Shown here piece after piece: positions 9,142 through 17,110 of a stretch of DNA of 64,000 bases. The notes under the pieces were generated by a model that saw only the letters and a program-made list of their open reading frames with translations, ran no database searches and had not been told where the DNA came from. The DNA comes from an uncultured Planctomycetaceae bacterium (GTDB lineage: Bacteria > Planctomycetota > Planctomycetia > Planctomycetales > Planctomycetaceae). A program made the position numbers and the translations under genes. The stretch lies in the NCBI GenBank assembly GCA_943787265.1, contig CALSLT010000024.1, positions 124,001 through 188,000 of the forward strand. The letters are read 5' to 3'. How positions within the stretch are numbered: the first letter of the stretch is position 1; each line of letters starts with the position of its first letter.

Positions 9142-10479
9142 ATGGATCAATTGAATGGAGTTCCCGAAGATCTTGATCGAGCGGGGCTTGAAGAACGGCA
9201 ATTGCAGCGGCTTCAGTCGTTGCTCGGAGAAATTGCAAAGAGCAACGGTTTCTGGCAGGAGCGTCTTGCCAATGTTTGGCAGTCTGACGATCGGAACTTC
9301 TGCGTTGGTTCGCTCGATGATCTGCAGTCATTTCCGGTGACGGCCAAGGCAGATCTTGTACAGGACCAGAGTCAAAGTCCGCCGTACGGGACGAATTTGA
9401 CGTTCGGGCGAAATGACTATTCTCGACTTCACCAGACATCGGGTACGACGACCGGTACACCGATGCGGTGGCTGGACACTCCTGATAGCTGGGGATGGTT
9501 TCTGGATTCGTGGGCACAGATCTTTCGGATGGTCGGACTGACTCCGGAAGATCGACTTTGCTTTCCGTTTTCGTTTGGCCCGTTCATCGGTTTCTGGGCA
9601 GCGTTCGAAGGGGCCAATCGGCTTGGGAATCTTTGCCTGGCTGGCGGTGGAATGAGCAGTCAGCAGCGACTGTCGCTGATTGCGGATAACCAGGCGACAG
9701 TTCTCTGTTGCACGCCGACCTACGCTTTGCGACTCGCTGAGGTCGCGGCGGAGCAGGGGATCGATCTTGCATCCGGTTCGGTCCGGATGCTGATTGTTGC
9801 CGGTGAACCCGGTGGCAGTATTTCATCGATCCGTTCGCGGATTGAATCTGCGTGGGGAGCCCGCGTGATCGATCATTGGGGAATGACCGAAATCGGCGCG
9901 CTGGCGGTTGAGTGTGCGGAGAATCCCGGCGGACTGCACATGCTCGAATCAGAATGTATCCCGGAGATTGTGCATCCCGAGACCCTGGCACCAGCTATGC
10001 CAGACGAAAACGGCGTACGACGCGGCGAGTTGGTGATCACAAACCTGGGGAGAGTCGGCTCACCTTTGATTCGTTATCGAACTGGTGATCTGGTGGAAGC
10101 TGATTCGGAACCGTGCCTATGCGGCCGAGCGTTGCTTCGACTGAAAGGTGGAATTCTCGGCCGCGCCGATGACATGATCACCATTCGCGGAAACAACGTC
10201 TTCCCATCCAGTATTGAAGCCATTCTTCGCGAATTCGAAGAGCTTGTCGAATTTCGAATTGAAGTCAGGACCGTGCGATCGATGCATCAGATCCGGTTGC
10301 AACTGGAGCCGCAACCAGACTTGTGTGACAACGAAGCCGCAGATCTGGGGCGACACGTTCGAAACACGATCAAAGATCGTTTGAACTTTCAGCCTGAGGT
10401 CCAGATCGTCGAACAGAACAGTCTGCCGCGGTTTGAGCTGAAGGGGCGGAGGTTCTTCAGAGTCGATGAAGACTCATGA
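9142..10479 (+). CDS. Phenylacetate-CoA ligase (PaaK)-like AMP-forming enzyme
   Basis: 445 aa, ATG at 9142. ANL-superfamily signatures are HQTSGTTTGTPMRW (phosphate-binding loop), DHWGMTEIGALAVEC (A5-type motif), YRTGDLVEA and GRADDMITIRGNNVFPSSIE, followed by a small C-terminal lid domain ending near FELKGRRFFRV. The family activates aromatic or other carboxylic acids as acyl-adenylates and then as CoA thioesters in the cytoplasm. The substrate cannot be assigned. No other phenylacetate-pathway gene is nearby, so a role in natural-product or coenzyme F390-like chemistry is equally possible. Confidence 0.85.
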   Translation: MDQLNGVPEDLDRAGLEERQLQRLQSLLGEIAKSNGFWQERLANVWQSDDRNFCVGSLDDLQSFPVTAKADLVQDQSQSPPYGTNLTFGRNDYSRLHQTSGTTTGTPMRWLDTPDSWGWFLDSWAQIFRMVGLTPEDRLCFPFSFGPFIGFWAAFEGANRLGNLCLAGGGMSSQQRLSLIADNQATVLCCTPTYALRLAEVAAEQGIDLASGSVRMLIVAGEPGGSISSIRSRIESAWGARVIDHWGMTEIGALAVECAENPGGLHMLESECIPEIVHPETLAPAMPDENGVRRGELVITNLGRVGSPLIRYRTGDLVEADSEPCLCGRALLRLKGGILGRADDMITIRGNNVFPSSIEAILREFEELVEFRIEVRTVRSMHQIRLQLEPQPDLCDNEAADLGRHVRNTIKDRLNFQPEVQIVEQNSLPRFELKGRRFFRVDEDS

Positions 10480-10830
10480 TTCCTGGAAGCCTTCAATGTT
10501 CGACGCGAAATGTGCAAGATCACTCTCGTGAAGATTCTTGAGCAGGATTGCTTTCTTTTCTTCCTGACTGAATCCGTGAATAATTCCAAAAATGATCGAG
10601 CCGCAGACGACGGCCGTCACCTCAACGACGCGCATCGGAAGTTGGAATTCTTTCAGGTCGGCTGAGATTTCGTCATCGCTGCAGTATTCGCCAAACTTCT
10701 TACGGCAGTACAGAAATTCGATGCCGAGCATGTCGCGAGACCATTCGTAGTCGAACGGACCGAATTCCCGGTGCCGATGTCGCACCCAGAATGCTGACCC
10801 CTCGAATCGAAGTCCCGACGCCGTCTCCAC
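10474..10830 (-). CDS. Conserved hypothetical protein
   Basis: 118 aa. Aromatic- and charge-rich N-terminal half (FWVRHRHREFGPFDYEWS, then IEFLYCRKKFGEYC) and a hydrophobic stretch VVEVTAVVCGSIIFGIIHGF that could be one membrane helix or a buried strand-helix. Its stop overlaps the last six bases of the convergent ligase gene. The composition looks like a real protein rather than an antisense shadow, because the opposite strand here is not coding. I do not recognise the family. Confidence 0.6.
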   Translation of the reverse strand: METASGLRFEGSAFWVRHRHREFGPFDYEWSRDMLGIEFLYCRKKFGEYCSDDEISADLKEFQLPMRVVEVTAVVCGSIIFGIIHGFSQEEKKAILLKNLHESDLAHFASNIEGFQES

Positions 10831-10967
10831 GACTCACCTTCCCGAAAGTTGAACGAAATTAGTTGCGCAACAGCCAACGCTTTCGACCTTGCAGATCACG
10901 GCATTGTTAGCCGCCGCTGCTGCGTGCCGCAACAGCGATTGTGTGAGGGGCGGTCTACAGGTTCCTG

Positions 10968-11777
10968 TCAATCTTCAATGTCGACATCCGGACTGTCCGA
11001 CAGCCCGTTGATTCTTCGATTCAGCAAAACGGCGCCGACGACGGCTGTCGTTTGAAACATGGCTCCAACGATAGGAATTAGCATCAGGCCTGCGACGATT
11101 GTTCCGAGACCGAGCGTTGATGGCAACCACTGCTTGGCAAACTGTTGTCGGTCCTTCCAGCGAATTCCCCGGAGTTCCTGCGGGTAACCCAGAAACTCGG
11201 CACCCAGAACCCATGCGTGCATGTATCCACCGATGACGAGCGCTGCCACTGTTCCGATGAGAGGAACAATGTTGAGAAGCAGAATTCCAATGTCGACAAG
11301 CAGAAGTTTCAATGCTGAGCGGAGTGCATCGATGATTTGTCCGCTGTACGAAATCTCTGAAAGTTCATCGGGAGTGGCGCCCAGAAAAAGCTCGACGCGA
11401 TACGCCAGTTTGCTGAACGACCACGAGCAAAAAACGCTCTGCAAGAAGATGTAACATGCCAGACCAACACCAAAGGCCAGCATGAGGATCGCCGTGAAGC
11501 CGATCCATTCGACGATCGGTGCCCACCAGGTGATGGGCAATTCGACGGCGAACGAATTCCATGCTGTCGTGCCAACCCAAAAGGTCATCAGTAGAGAGGC
11601 AAAGGCGACGGCGATGTTCGTTAACAATGCCCAAACGCCATATTGCCAGAGCGACGGATATCGACAAAGAAAACGAAACCCATCTGCCGCCGTCGAGATT
11701 CCTTCAACATAGTCTGGAACGAGTCGACGCTGCTGTCGTGGCTCCAGTGGGCTTGAGTCGTCCATCAGTAATGTCAC
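10968..11777 (-). CDS. EI24/CysZ-type integral membrane protein
   Basis: 269 aa with about five hydrophobic segments (WALLTNIAVAFASLLMTFWV, then IGFTAILMLAFGVGLACYIF, then LLVDIGILLLNIVPLIGTV, and two more) and the family-type stretch NIVPLIGTVAALVIGGYMHA. The GTG start at 11777 overlaps the tupC stop codon (GTGA), which fixes the start and implies translational coupling to the tungstate transporter operon. EI24/CysZ proteins are inner-membrane proteins, some linked to sulfate uptake; a tungstate or molybdate-related role is suggested only by the operon. Ends with an acidic tail. Confidence 0.75.
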   Translation of the reverse strand: MTLLMDDSSPLEPRQQRRLVPDYVEGISTAADGFRFLCRYPSLWQYGVWALLTNIAVAFASLLMTFWVGTTAWNSFAVELPITWWAPIVEWIGFTAILMLAFGVGLACYIFLQSVFCSWSFSKLAYRVELFLGATPDELSEISYSGQIIDALRSALKLLLVDIGILLLNIVPLIGTVAALVIGGYMHAWVLGAEFLGYPQELRGIRWKDRQQFAKQWLPSTLGLGTIVAGLMLIPIVGAMFQTTAVVGAVLLNRRINGLSDSPDVDIED

Positions 11778-12394
11778 TCTTGTCTGAGGCTGATTGTTGC
11801 TTGTGTCAGATCGGGGGGTAAAGGGGATGGTGACGTAATCAGAATCGTTGAGGCGTCCAGCTTGTTCAATGACTGGGCAACGGAATCTATGCCCGCGGGA
11901 TCAAGGTCAGCGAGCGGTTCATCGAGGAGTAGAAGTTTTGGTTGGAGCACGCAAGCTCGTGCGAGTGCTGTTCGGCGTTTTTCGCCCCCGGAAAGTGATT
12001 CGACGGACCGACGTGCCAGATGAGCGACGCCGAACCTTTCGAGCCAGAGTACAGCCTGTTCTTGCCGGATTGATCTGGAAGTGGATCGAGCTTTGAGTCC
12101 GTACTCGACATTACTCAGCACCGTGCCGCTGAAAAGGTACGGCGACTGATGTACGAAGACGCGATCTTTTACAGCGGCGTCGACGACACATTCGCCGGCG
12201 AACGCTGTTTCGATTCCGGCCAGAACTCTGAGCAGCGTGGACTTTCCACTTCCATTCGGGCCTGTGATTCCGACCGTACTTCCATGAGCGAATGTCGTAT
12301 TTGCAACGTGGCAAATCGTTTGTCCGCCTTTCGTGACAGTCAGGTCTGTGATGTCGATCATCGATCGGGTCGTGGATTGAGCTGGAGACGTCAT
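11774..12394 (-). CDS. tupC: Tungstate ABC transporter ATPase
   Basis: 206 aa. Walker A GPNGSGKSTLL, signature ESLSGGEKRR, Walker B PKLLLLDEPLADLD; the Q-loop is VHQSPYLFSG. Start ATG at 12394 overlaps the tupB stop as ATGA. With the next two genes it forms a compact three-component importer in the order binding protein, permease, ATPase. The short length without a C-terminal regulatory TOBE domain fits TupC rather than ModC or a full-length CysA. Confidence 0.85.
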   Translation of the reverse strand: MTSPAQSTTRSMIDITDLTVTKGGQTICHVANTTFAHGSTVGITGPNGSGKSTLLRVLAGIETAFAGECVVDAAVKDRVFVHQSPYLFSGTVLSNVEYGLKARSTSRSIRQEQAVLWLERFGVAHLARRSVESLSGGEKRRTALARACVLQPKLLLLDEPLADLDPAGIDSVAQSLNKLDASTILITSPSPLPPDLTQATISLRQE

Positions 12395-13089
12395 GAGACT
12401 TGCTCCGCGGCTTCTCGACTCAGCAAGGCGATTGCCAGAGTGACCAGCATGGCGATGCTCAGCAGAATGAGGCTCATCGCGACCCCTGAAGCGAATTCTC
12501 CGCGAGCCGTTTCCAACGCCGTCGCTGTGGTCAACGTTCGGGTCCGCCCCGTGATGTTCCCTCCAACCATCATCGCGATGCCGAGTTCGGTGAAGCAGCG
12601 TGAGAACGCTGTCAGCACTGCCAGAGCGATGGCGAGCTTCGCTTCTCGCAGGTAAGTAACAGTTCGTTGAAGGGGGCCTGCGCCAAGCGTGCGAGCTGTT
12701 TCGAATGCTCGTGGATCGAGCCGCGTGATTGCACCGTGGGTTAACGTCGCGACGATTGGCAGCGCGAGGAAGAACTCACCAAGAATGATCGCCGTTGGCG
12801 TGTAGAGTAGTTCGAGTTCCCCCAGAGTTCCTCGACGAGACAGTAGACCGTAGCAAAGTAGTCCAATCAGGACCGTAGGTACGGACATTCCAACTCGAAG
12901 CAGCAAGACCAGAAGCGATCGTCCTGGGAATCGTTTCCTCGCGAGCAGCAATCCGGCGCTGATACCGACGACCGTAGCCGCGATGACGGCAACAATAGAG
13001 ATCCATAGGCTGCGTGTTGCCGCGTCGATGACTGAAGCATCACGCCGAAGCAGTAGTTGCAGCGCTTCAAGGATTCCTTCGCGGATCAC
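12391..13089 (-). CDS. tupB: Tungstate ABC transporter permease
   Basis: 232 aa with five to six transmembrane helices. The EAA-type cytoplasmic loop is in DPRAFETARTLGAGPLQRTVTY. Start is a GTG at 13089 that overlaps the tupA stop as GTGA. Neighbouring genes and the characteristic SLWISIVAVIAATVVG opening match TupB (tungstate) permeases. Molybdate/tungstate discrimination cannot be proven from the permease alone. Confidence 0.85.
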   Translation of the reverse strand: MIREGILEALQLLLRRDASVIDAATRSLWISIVAVIAATVVGISAGLLLARKRFPGRSLLVLLLRVGMSVPTVLIGLLCYGLLSRRGTLGELELLYTPTAIILGEFFLALPIVATLTHGAITRLDPRAFETARTLGAGPLQRTVTYLREAKLAIALAVLTAFSRCFTELGIAMMVGGNITGRTRTLTTATALETARGEFASGVAMSLILLSIAMLVTLAIALLSREAAEQVS

Positions 13090-13997
13090 TCAGGCGTTTC
13101 CTGCTTCAAACGGTCGGGGTGAAATAGTCGTTGGCCTTTGATTTCGTAGTTTGCAATCAGTTCTTGAGCACGTTTAGAGATCAGAAAGTCAGAAAATTTG
13201 TTGGCCAGGTCAGCATTGATCGCAGATGACTTGTCAGGATTGACGACCATCATAGCGTAAGGGTTTTTCAGATCGTCGGCGCCTTTGACCATCGGGACGA
13301 GCTGAACCTTGTCGCTTTGCTTCAACCAGGTGCCTTCATCGGTCAAGACATAAGCATTCATCTCGTCGGCCATGATCAGAGTCGGTCCCATTCCCTGCCC
13401 ACTCTCTACGTAATCTTCCCACTCTGGGCGACCTTCGGCTTTCAGCCATAGCGACTGCTCACGTTTGTGAGTGCCGCTGTCATCACCGCGGGAAACAAAG
13501 CGATGTTCTCCGGTTGCGACTTTCTGTAGTGCTGAAACGGCGTCGTGACCTTTGGCCTGTGCGGGATCGGCAGCCGGACCAGCGATGATGAAGAAGTTGT
13601 GCATGATTGGTTCGTGGCGAATTCCGTGGCCACCATCCATGAACTTGTCTTCAGCCGATCGGGCATGCACCAGCACAGCATCGACATCGCCAGCCTCTCC
13701 CAGTTTCAATGCGGCACCGGTCCCGACGGCAATCAAATCGATTCGGCAGTTGTTGGCTTTTTCGAATTCAGGTAGCAGAACGTCGAGCAGCCCCGAATCT
13801 CGAGTGCTTGTTGTTGAGGCGACTTTTAAGACAGATTCTGGAGGCGAAGAACCACTTGCGTGTGGCACTGCTGTTTTGCTGGACTCCGGCTTGCCGTCGG
13901 TGGGCTGACGGTCGCTGCACCCAACAACGAGCGTACTTAGCGAAATCAGCAGTACCGAGCGCGTCATCCATGAACTGAATACTCTGTCCCGAGGCAT
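13086..13997 (-). CDS. tupA: Tungstate-binding lipoprotein TupA
   Basis: About 303 aa from the ATG at 13997; a GTG at 14069 and an ATG at 13967 (MTRSVLLISLSTLVVGC) are alternatives. The lipobox LVVGC predicts a lipoprotein. The mature part carries the TupA anion-binding signatures KVASTTSTRDSGLLDVLLP, VGTGAALKLGEAGDVDAVL and FVSRGDDSGTHKRE, the residues that bracket the oxyanion in this family. TupA delivers tungstate to TupBC. The 14,070-14,263 interval upstream is non-coding and should hold the operon promoter. Confidence 0.88.
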   Translation of the reverse strand: MPRDRVFSSWMTRSVLLISLSTLVVGCSDRQPTDGKPESSKTAVPHASGSSPPESVLKVASTTSTRDSGLLDVLLPEFEKANNCRIDLIAVGTGAALKLGEAGDVDAVLVHARSAEDKFMDGGHGIRHEPIMHNFFIIAGPAADPAQAKGHDAVSALQKVATGEHRFVSRGDDSGTHKREQSLWLKAEGRPEWEDYVESGQGMGPTLIMADEMNAYVLTDEGTWLKQSDKVQLVPMVKGADDLKNPYAMMVVNPDKSSAINADLANKFSDFLISKRAQELIANYEIKGQRLFHPDRLKQETPE

Positions 13998-14263
13998 GGC
14001 AGCTTTGATGTTTCCATTGGTGGTGTAATCTTTGGGAAGCAGCGTCACCCTGTTTCTTGATGGTGACAACCGGCGCGAAGGGTAGGGGGTTGGTTCGTCG
14101 ATTTATAGCGCGAGGGCCGTCTCGACTCGGCTGTGAGATGACCAGCGCAGCCGGCCGGTGAGCGTGGTTGATGCTTGAATGGATTCGCGACTGGTTTACG
14201 GTAGTTGGATCGTGAATCCACTAGAAACGATCGTAGATTGATTGTTGATTGATTTCGTTGAGG

Positions 14264-15352
14264 CTACAGGTTTTGAAGGACGGCGTCGGTGATCTCCGTC
14301 GTTGTTGCCGAGCCACCAATGTCTGCCGTTCTTAGCTCACCAGCGGTGAGTACTGCCTGGACGGCGGTTTCAATCTTCTGTGCGACCGCAATCGCCGTGG
14401 CGTCATCGTGCCGCTCGCCGAGCCAGTCGAACATCATGGCTCCCGACAGAATCGTGGCGAGCGGGTTGGCGATGTTCTGACCAGCGATCTGAGGAGCTGT
14501 TCCGTGCGACGGCTGGAACAACGCGTGGTCTTCGCCGATCTCGGCCGATGGTGCCATGCCCAGCCCGCCGACGATGCCCGCTCCGAGGTCCGACAGTATG
14601 TCACCGAACTGATTTTCCATCACCATCACATCGTAGGCGGACGGATTCTGCACCATGTAGAGACTCATGGCGTCGACATAGGTGGCTTCTGCTTCGATCC
14701 CAGAATGCTCTGAAGCGACTTCGAAAAACACTTCTCGAAAAAATGCCATGCTGCGGAAGATGTTGGCTTTGTCGACGCAGGTGACCAACTTCTTCCCGTC
14801 AGACGGTCGGCCTTTCCGCCGAGCAGCCAGCTTGAAGGCGTATTCGCAAACCTTCCGAGTGCCTTCCCGCGTAATGACCATCGTGTCTGTCGCGACCGAA
14901 TCGCCGACTCGACATCCTCCTCCGAACGATGCGAACAGACCTTCAAGGTTCTCTCGCAGAATGACAAAGTCGATGCCTTGCTCGCCGGTTTTCAGGCAGC
15001 TTTCAACGCCAGGGTAAAGTTTGACCGGACGCACGGCAGAGTGCAGTCCCATCGCCCGGCGAAGTCCGACCATCATGTCAGGCTGCACTTCGGTTCCGTC
15101 TGGTTTGCGAACATCCGGCAGACCGATGGCGGAAAGCAGAACGGCGTCAGCGGCGAGGCAATCACTCAGCACATTGTCAGGCAATGCAACGCCAGTTTCA
15201 CGATACAAAGTGGCTCCGGCATGACGTTCCTGAAGTTCAATCTGCAAACCACAGGCTTCCGTCGCCGCATTCATGACGCGAGTGGTTTCTCGCATGACCT
15301 CAGGGCCGATTCCGTCTCCTGGCAGAGTAACGATTTTGTATGACTGACTCAT
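14264..15352 (-). CDS. Isocitrate/isopropylmalate-type dehydrogenase
   Basis: 362 aa. Typical decarboxylating dehydrogenase: GDGIGPEVM at the N-terminus, ILRENLEGLFASFGG, CVDKANIFRSM (the catalytic Lys), and GDILSDLGAGIVGGLGMAPSA, then HGTAPQIAGQNIANP for NAD(P) and metal binding. The family includes 3-isopropylmalate, isocitrate, homoisocitrate and tartrate dehydrogenases. The sequence has no feature that lets me choose, and no leucine-pathway neighbours are present. It stands alone on the minus strand between the tup operon and a sulfatase gene. Confidence 0.85.
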   Translation of the reverse strand: MSQSYKIVTLPGDGIGPEVMRETTRVMNAATEACGLQIELQERHAGATLYRETGVALPDNVLSDCLAADAVLLSAIGLPDVRKPDGTEVQPDMMVGLRRAMGLHSAVRPVKLYPGVESCLKTGEQGIDFVILRENLEGLFASFGGGCRVGDSVATDTMVITREGTRKVCEYAFKLAARRKGRPSDGKKLVTCVDKANIFRSMAFFREVFFEVASEHSGIEAEATYVDAMSLYMVQNPSAYDVMVMENQFGDILSDLGAGIVGGLGMAPSAEIGEDHALFQPSHGTAPQIAGQNIANPLATILSGAMMFDWLGERHDDATAIAVAQKIETAVQAVLTAGELRTADIGGSATTTEITDAVLQNL

Positions 15353-15452
15353 TGGGTGACTTTCTCAATAGCGATGGCTTGAGAGGCGACTTCGTCGTCC
15401 GCGATTTTAAAACTGATCAGTGTCGGGAGCATTGGAATAAGTCATTTGCAGA

Positions 15453-17036
15453 TTAAGTCTTCTTCACGGGAGCGGTCTTTTTCGATCCTGCCTTTGGCTT
15501 CGCACGCTTACGAGCGGCTGGTACCGGCGGTTTCGACGGTCGTTTTCCAGTGAGATCGAAGAACCGCATGTTCGTGCCGACTCGATCGAAATCGCCGAGG
15601 TCCTCGCGCATCGATTCGGCCAGTGTCAGGAGCCTGTTGACAACATCGGGATTCTTATCGGAGACATCGGTCGTTTCGCCAATGTCATTTTCAAGGTCAA
15701 CCAGGAACGGTTTTGAGAATCCGATCCGATCTTCCGGCCCGATGTGAGTATTTCTGCTGAACGGCGCTGCTCCGATTGGTGTTTTGTCGCGAGGCAGGTG
15801 CAGCTTCCATTGCCCCTGTCGAACGGCCTGCAGATGAACCCTGAGATAGTAGTAAAATGCTTTTTTAGAGTTCGCTTTATTAAACTGGCCGTGGAAGAGA
15901 TTGCTGATGTCCTCGCCGTCGATCACTCGATCATTGGGCGGAGCCGTTCCGGCGAGTGCCGCAAACGTTGGCATGATGTCCAGCGTGCTTGCCAGTTTGT
16001 CGCAGGTTACTCCAGCGGGCACTCGCCCGGGGCCCCATACGATGGTTGGGACTCGCACGCCGCCTTCAAACGTTGAAACCTTTCCGCTGCGTAAAGGGCC
16101 GGCTGAACCGCCATGATCAGATGCAAGCCGGCCGTCGGCGTGGTTCCGATTCTTAATCAGCCACGGGCCGTTGTCGCTGGTGAAGACGACGTAGGTGCTT
16201 TGGGCGACGCCAAGTTCTTTGACTGTGTCGAGAATGCGTCCAACGTTGAAGTCGATTTCCTCGATCACATCGCCGTACAGGCCTCGCTTACTTTTTCCCT
16301 TGAACTGCGGCGACGCATCCAGCTTTGTGTGTGGCATCGTGTGAGGGATGTAAACAAAGAACGGTTCGTTCTTAGATCGCTGCATGAAGGCGATGGCTTC
16401 GTCAGTGTAGCGCTTCGTCAAAGTCGACATGTCGGTGGCCGACTCGATCAACTTGTCGTTTTGATAAAGGTCGGCGATGCGGTCGTTGCTGGTTGGAGTC
16501 CCGAAGAAGTAGTCAAAACCCTGGTGCGTCGGAAACAGGTCCGGAAAGAAATCCTTCTGGCTGTGTTTGGCGAGATCCCACTTACCGAAGCAGGCGGTCG
16601 CGTAGCCTTGCTTCTTGAGCACCTCGGCGACGGTAACCTCCTTGCTGTGAAGGATCGGATGGACTTGTTTGGTGTTGCCTCGTTCGGCAACTCGCATCGG
16701 ATAGCAGCCCGTCATGATCGCCGCCCGCGAAGGCCCGCAGACAGGCTGAGCGTAGAAGCTTGTGAATTTCATACCCTCTGCAGCCATCGCATCCAGGCGG
16801 GGCGTGCGAATGTCTGGGGAACCGAAACAGCCGACGTCTTCGTAACCCTGATCGTCAGTGAAGATGACGACAAAATTTGGTCGGGACCGTTGCTCGGCAG
16901 CAGCAACCTCACTTGATTTGCTCAGAAGTAAGCCGTCAAGGGCTGCAGAAATGACGAAAAGCCAGAGCACTTTGGCAAGCAGAGTGATAGGGCTGGGCTG
17001 CGGACTATTGTTTGCAGATCTGGTTGAGAGGATCAT
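15453..17036 (-). CDS. Secreted sulfatase (Cys-type, formylglycine-dependent)
   Basis: 527 aa with an N-terminal hydrophobic segment (LLAKVLWLFVISAALDGLLL) as signal or anchor. The metal-binding start is NFVVIFTDDQGYEDVG. The sulfatase signature CGPSRAAIMTG supplies the Cys converted to formylglycine. VVFTSDNGPW and DHGGSAGPLRSGKVSTFEGGVRVP follow. A lysine/proline-rich tail (KRAKPKAGSKKTAPVKKT) could bind polyanions. Planctomycetes use many such enzymes to desulfate marine polysaccharides. It is divergent from the first PSD1/DUF1501 pair. Confidence 0.93.
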   Translation of the reverse strand: MILSTRSANNSPQPSPITLLAKVLWLFVISAALDGLLLSKSSEVAAAEQRSRPNFVVIFTDDQGYEDVGCFGSPDIRTPRLDAMAAEGMKFTSFYAQPVCGPSRAAIMTGCYPMRVAERGNTKQVHPILHSKEVTVAEVLKKQGYATACFGKWDLAKHSQKDFFPDLFPTHQGFDYFFGTPTSNDRIADLYQNDKLIESATDMSTLTKRYTDEAIAFMQRSKNEPFFVYIPHTMPHTKLDASPQFKGKSKRGLYGDVIEEIDFNVGRILDTVKELGVAQSTYVVFTSDNGPWLIKNRNHADGRLASDHGGSAGPLRSGKVSTFEGGVRVPTIVWGPGRVPAGVTCDKLASTLDIMPTFAALAGTAPPNDRVIDGEDISNLFHGQFNKANSKKAFYYYLRVHLQAVRQGQWKLHLPRDKTPIGAAPFSRNTHIGPEDRIGFSKPFLVDLENDIGETTDVSDKNPDVVNRLLTLAESMREDLGDFDRVGTNMRFFDLTGKRPSKPPVPAARKRAKPKAGSKKTAPVKKT

Positions 17037-17110
17037 TTCGAACGGGCTCTTGTGATGACCAGGTGAAAACCGGGCAGACGCGGTCGTCGTGTCCGGGTGA
17101 ATTGTGCATA

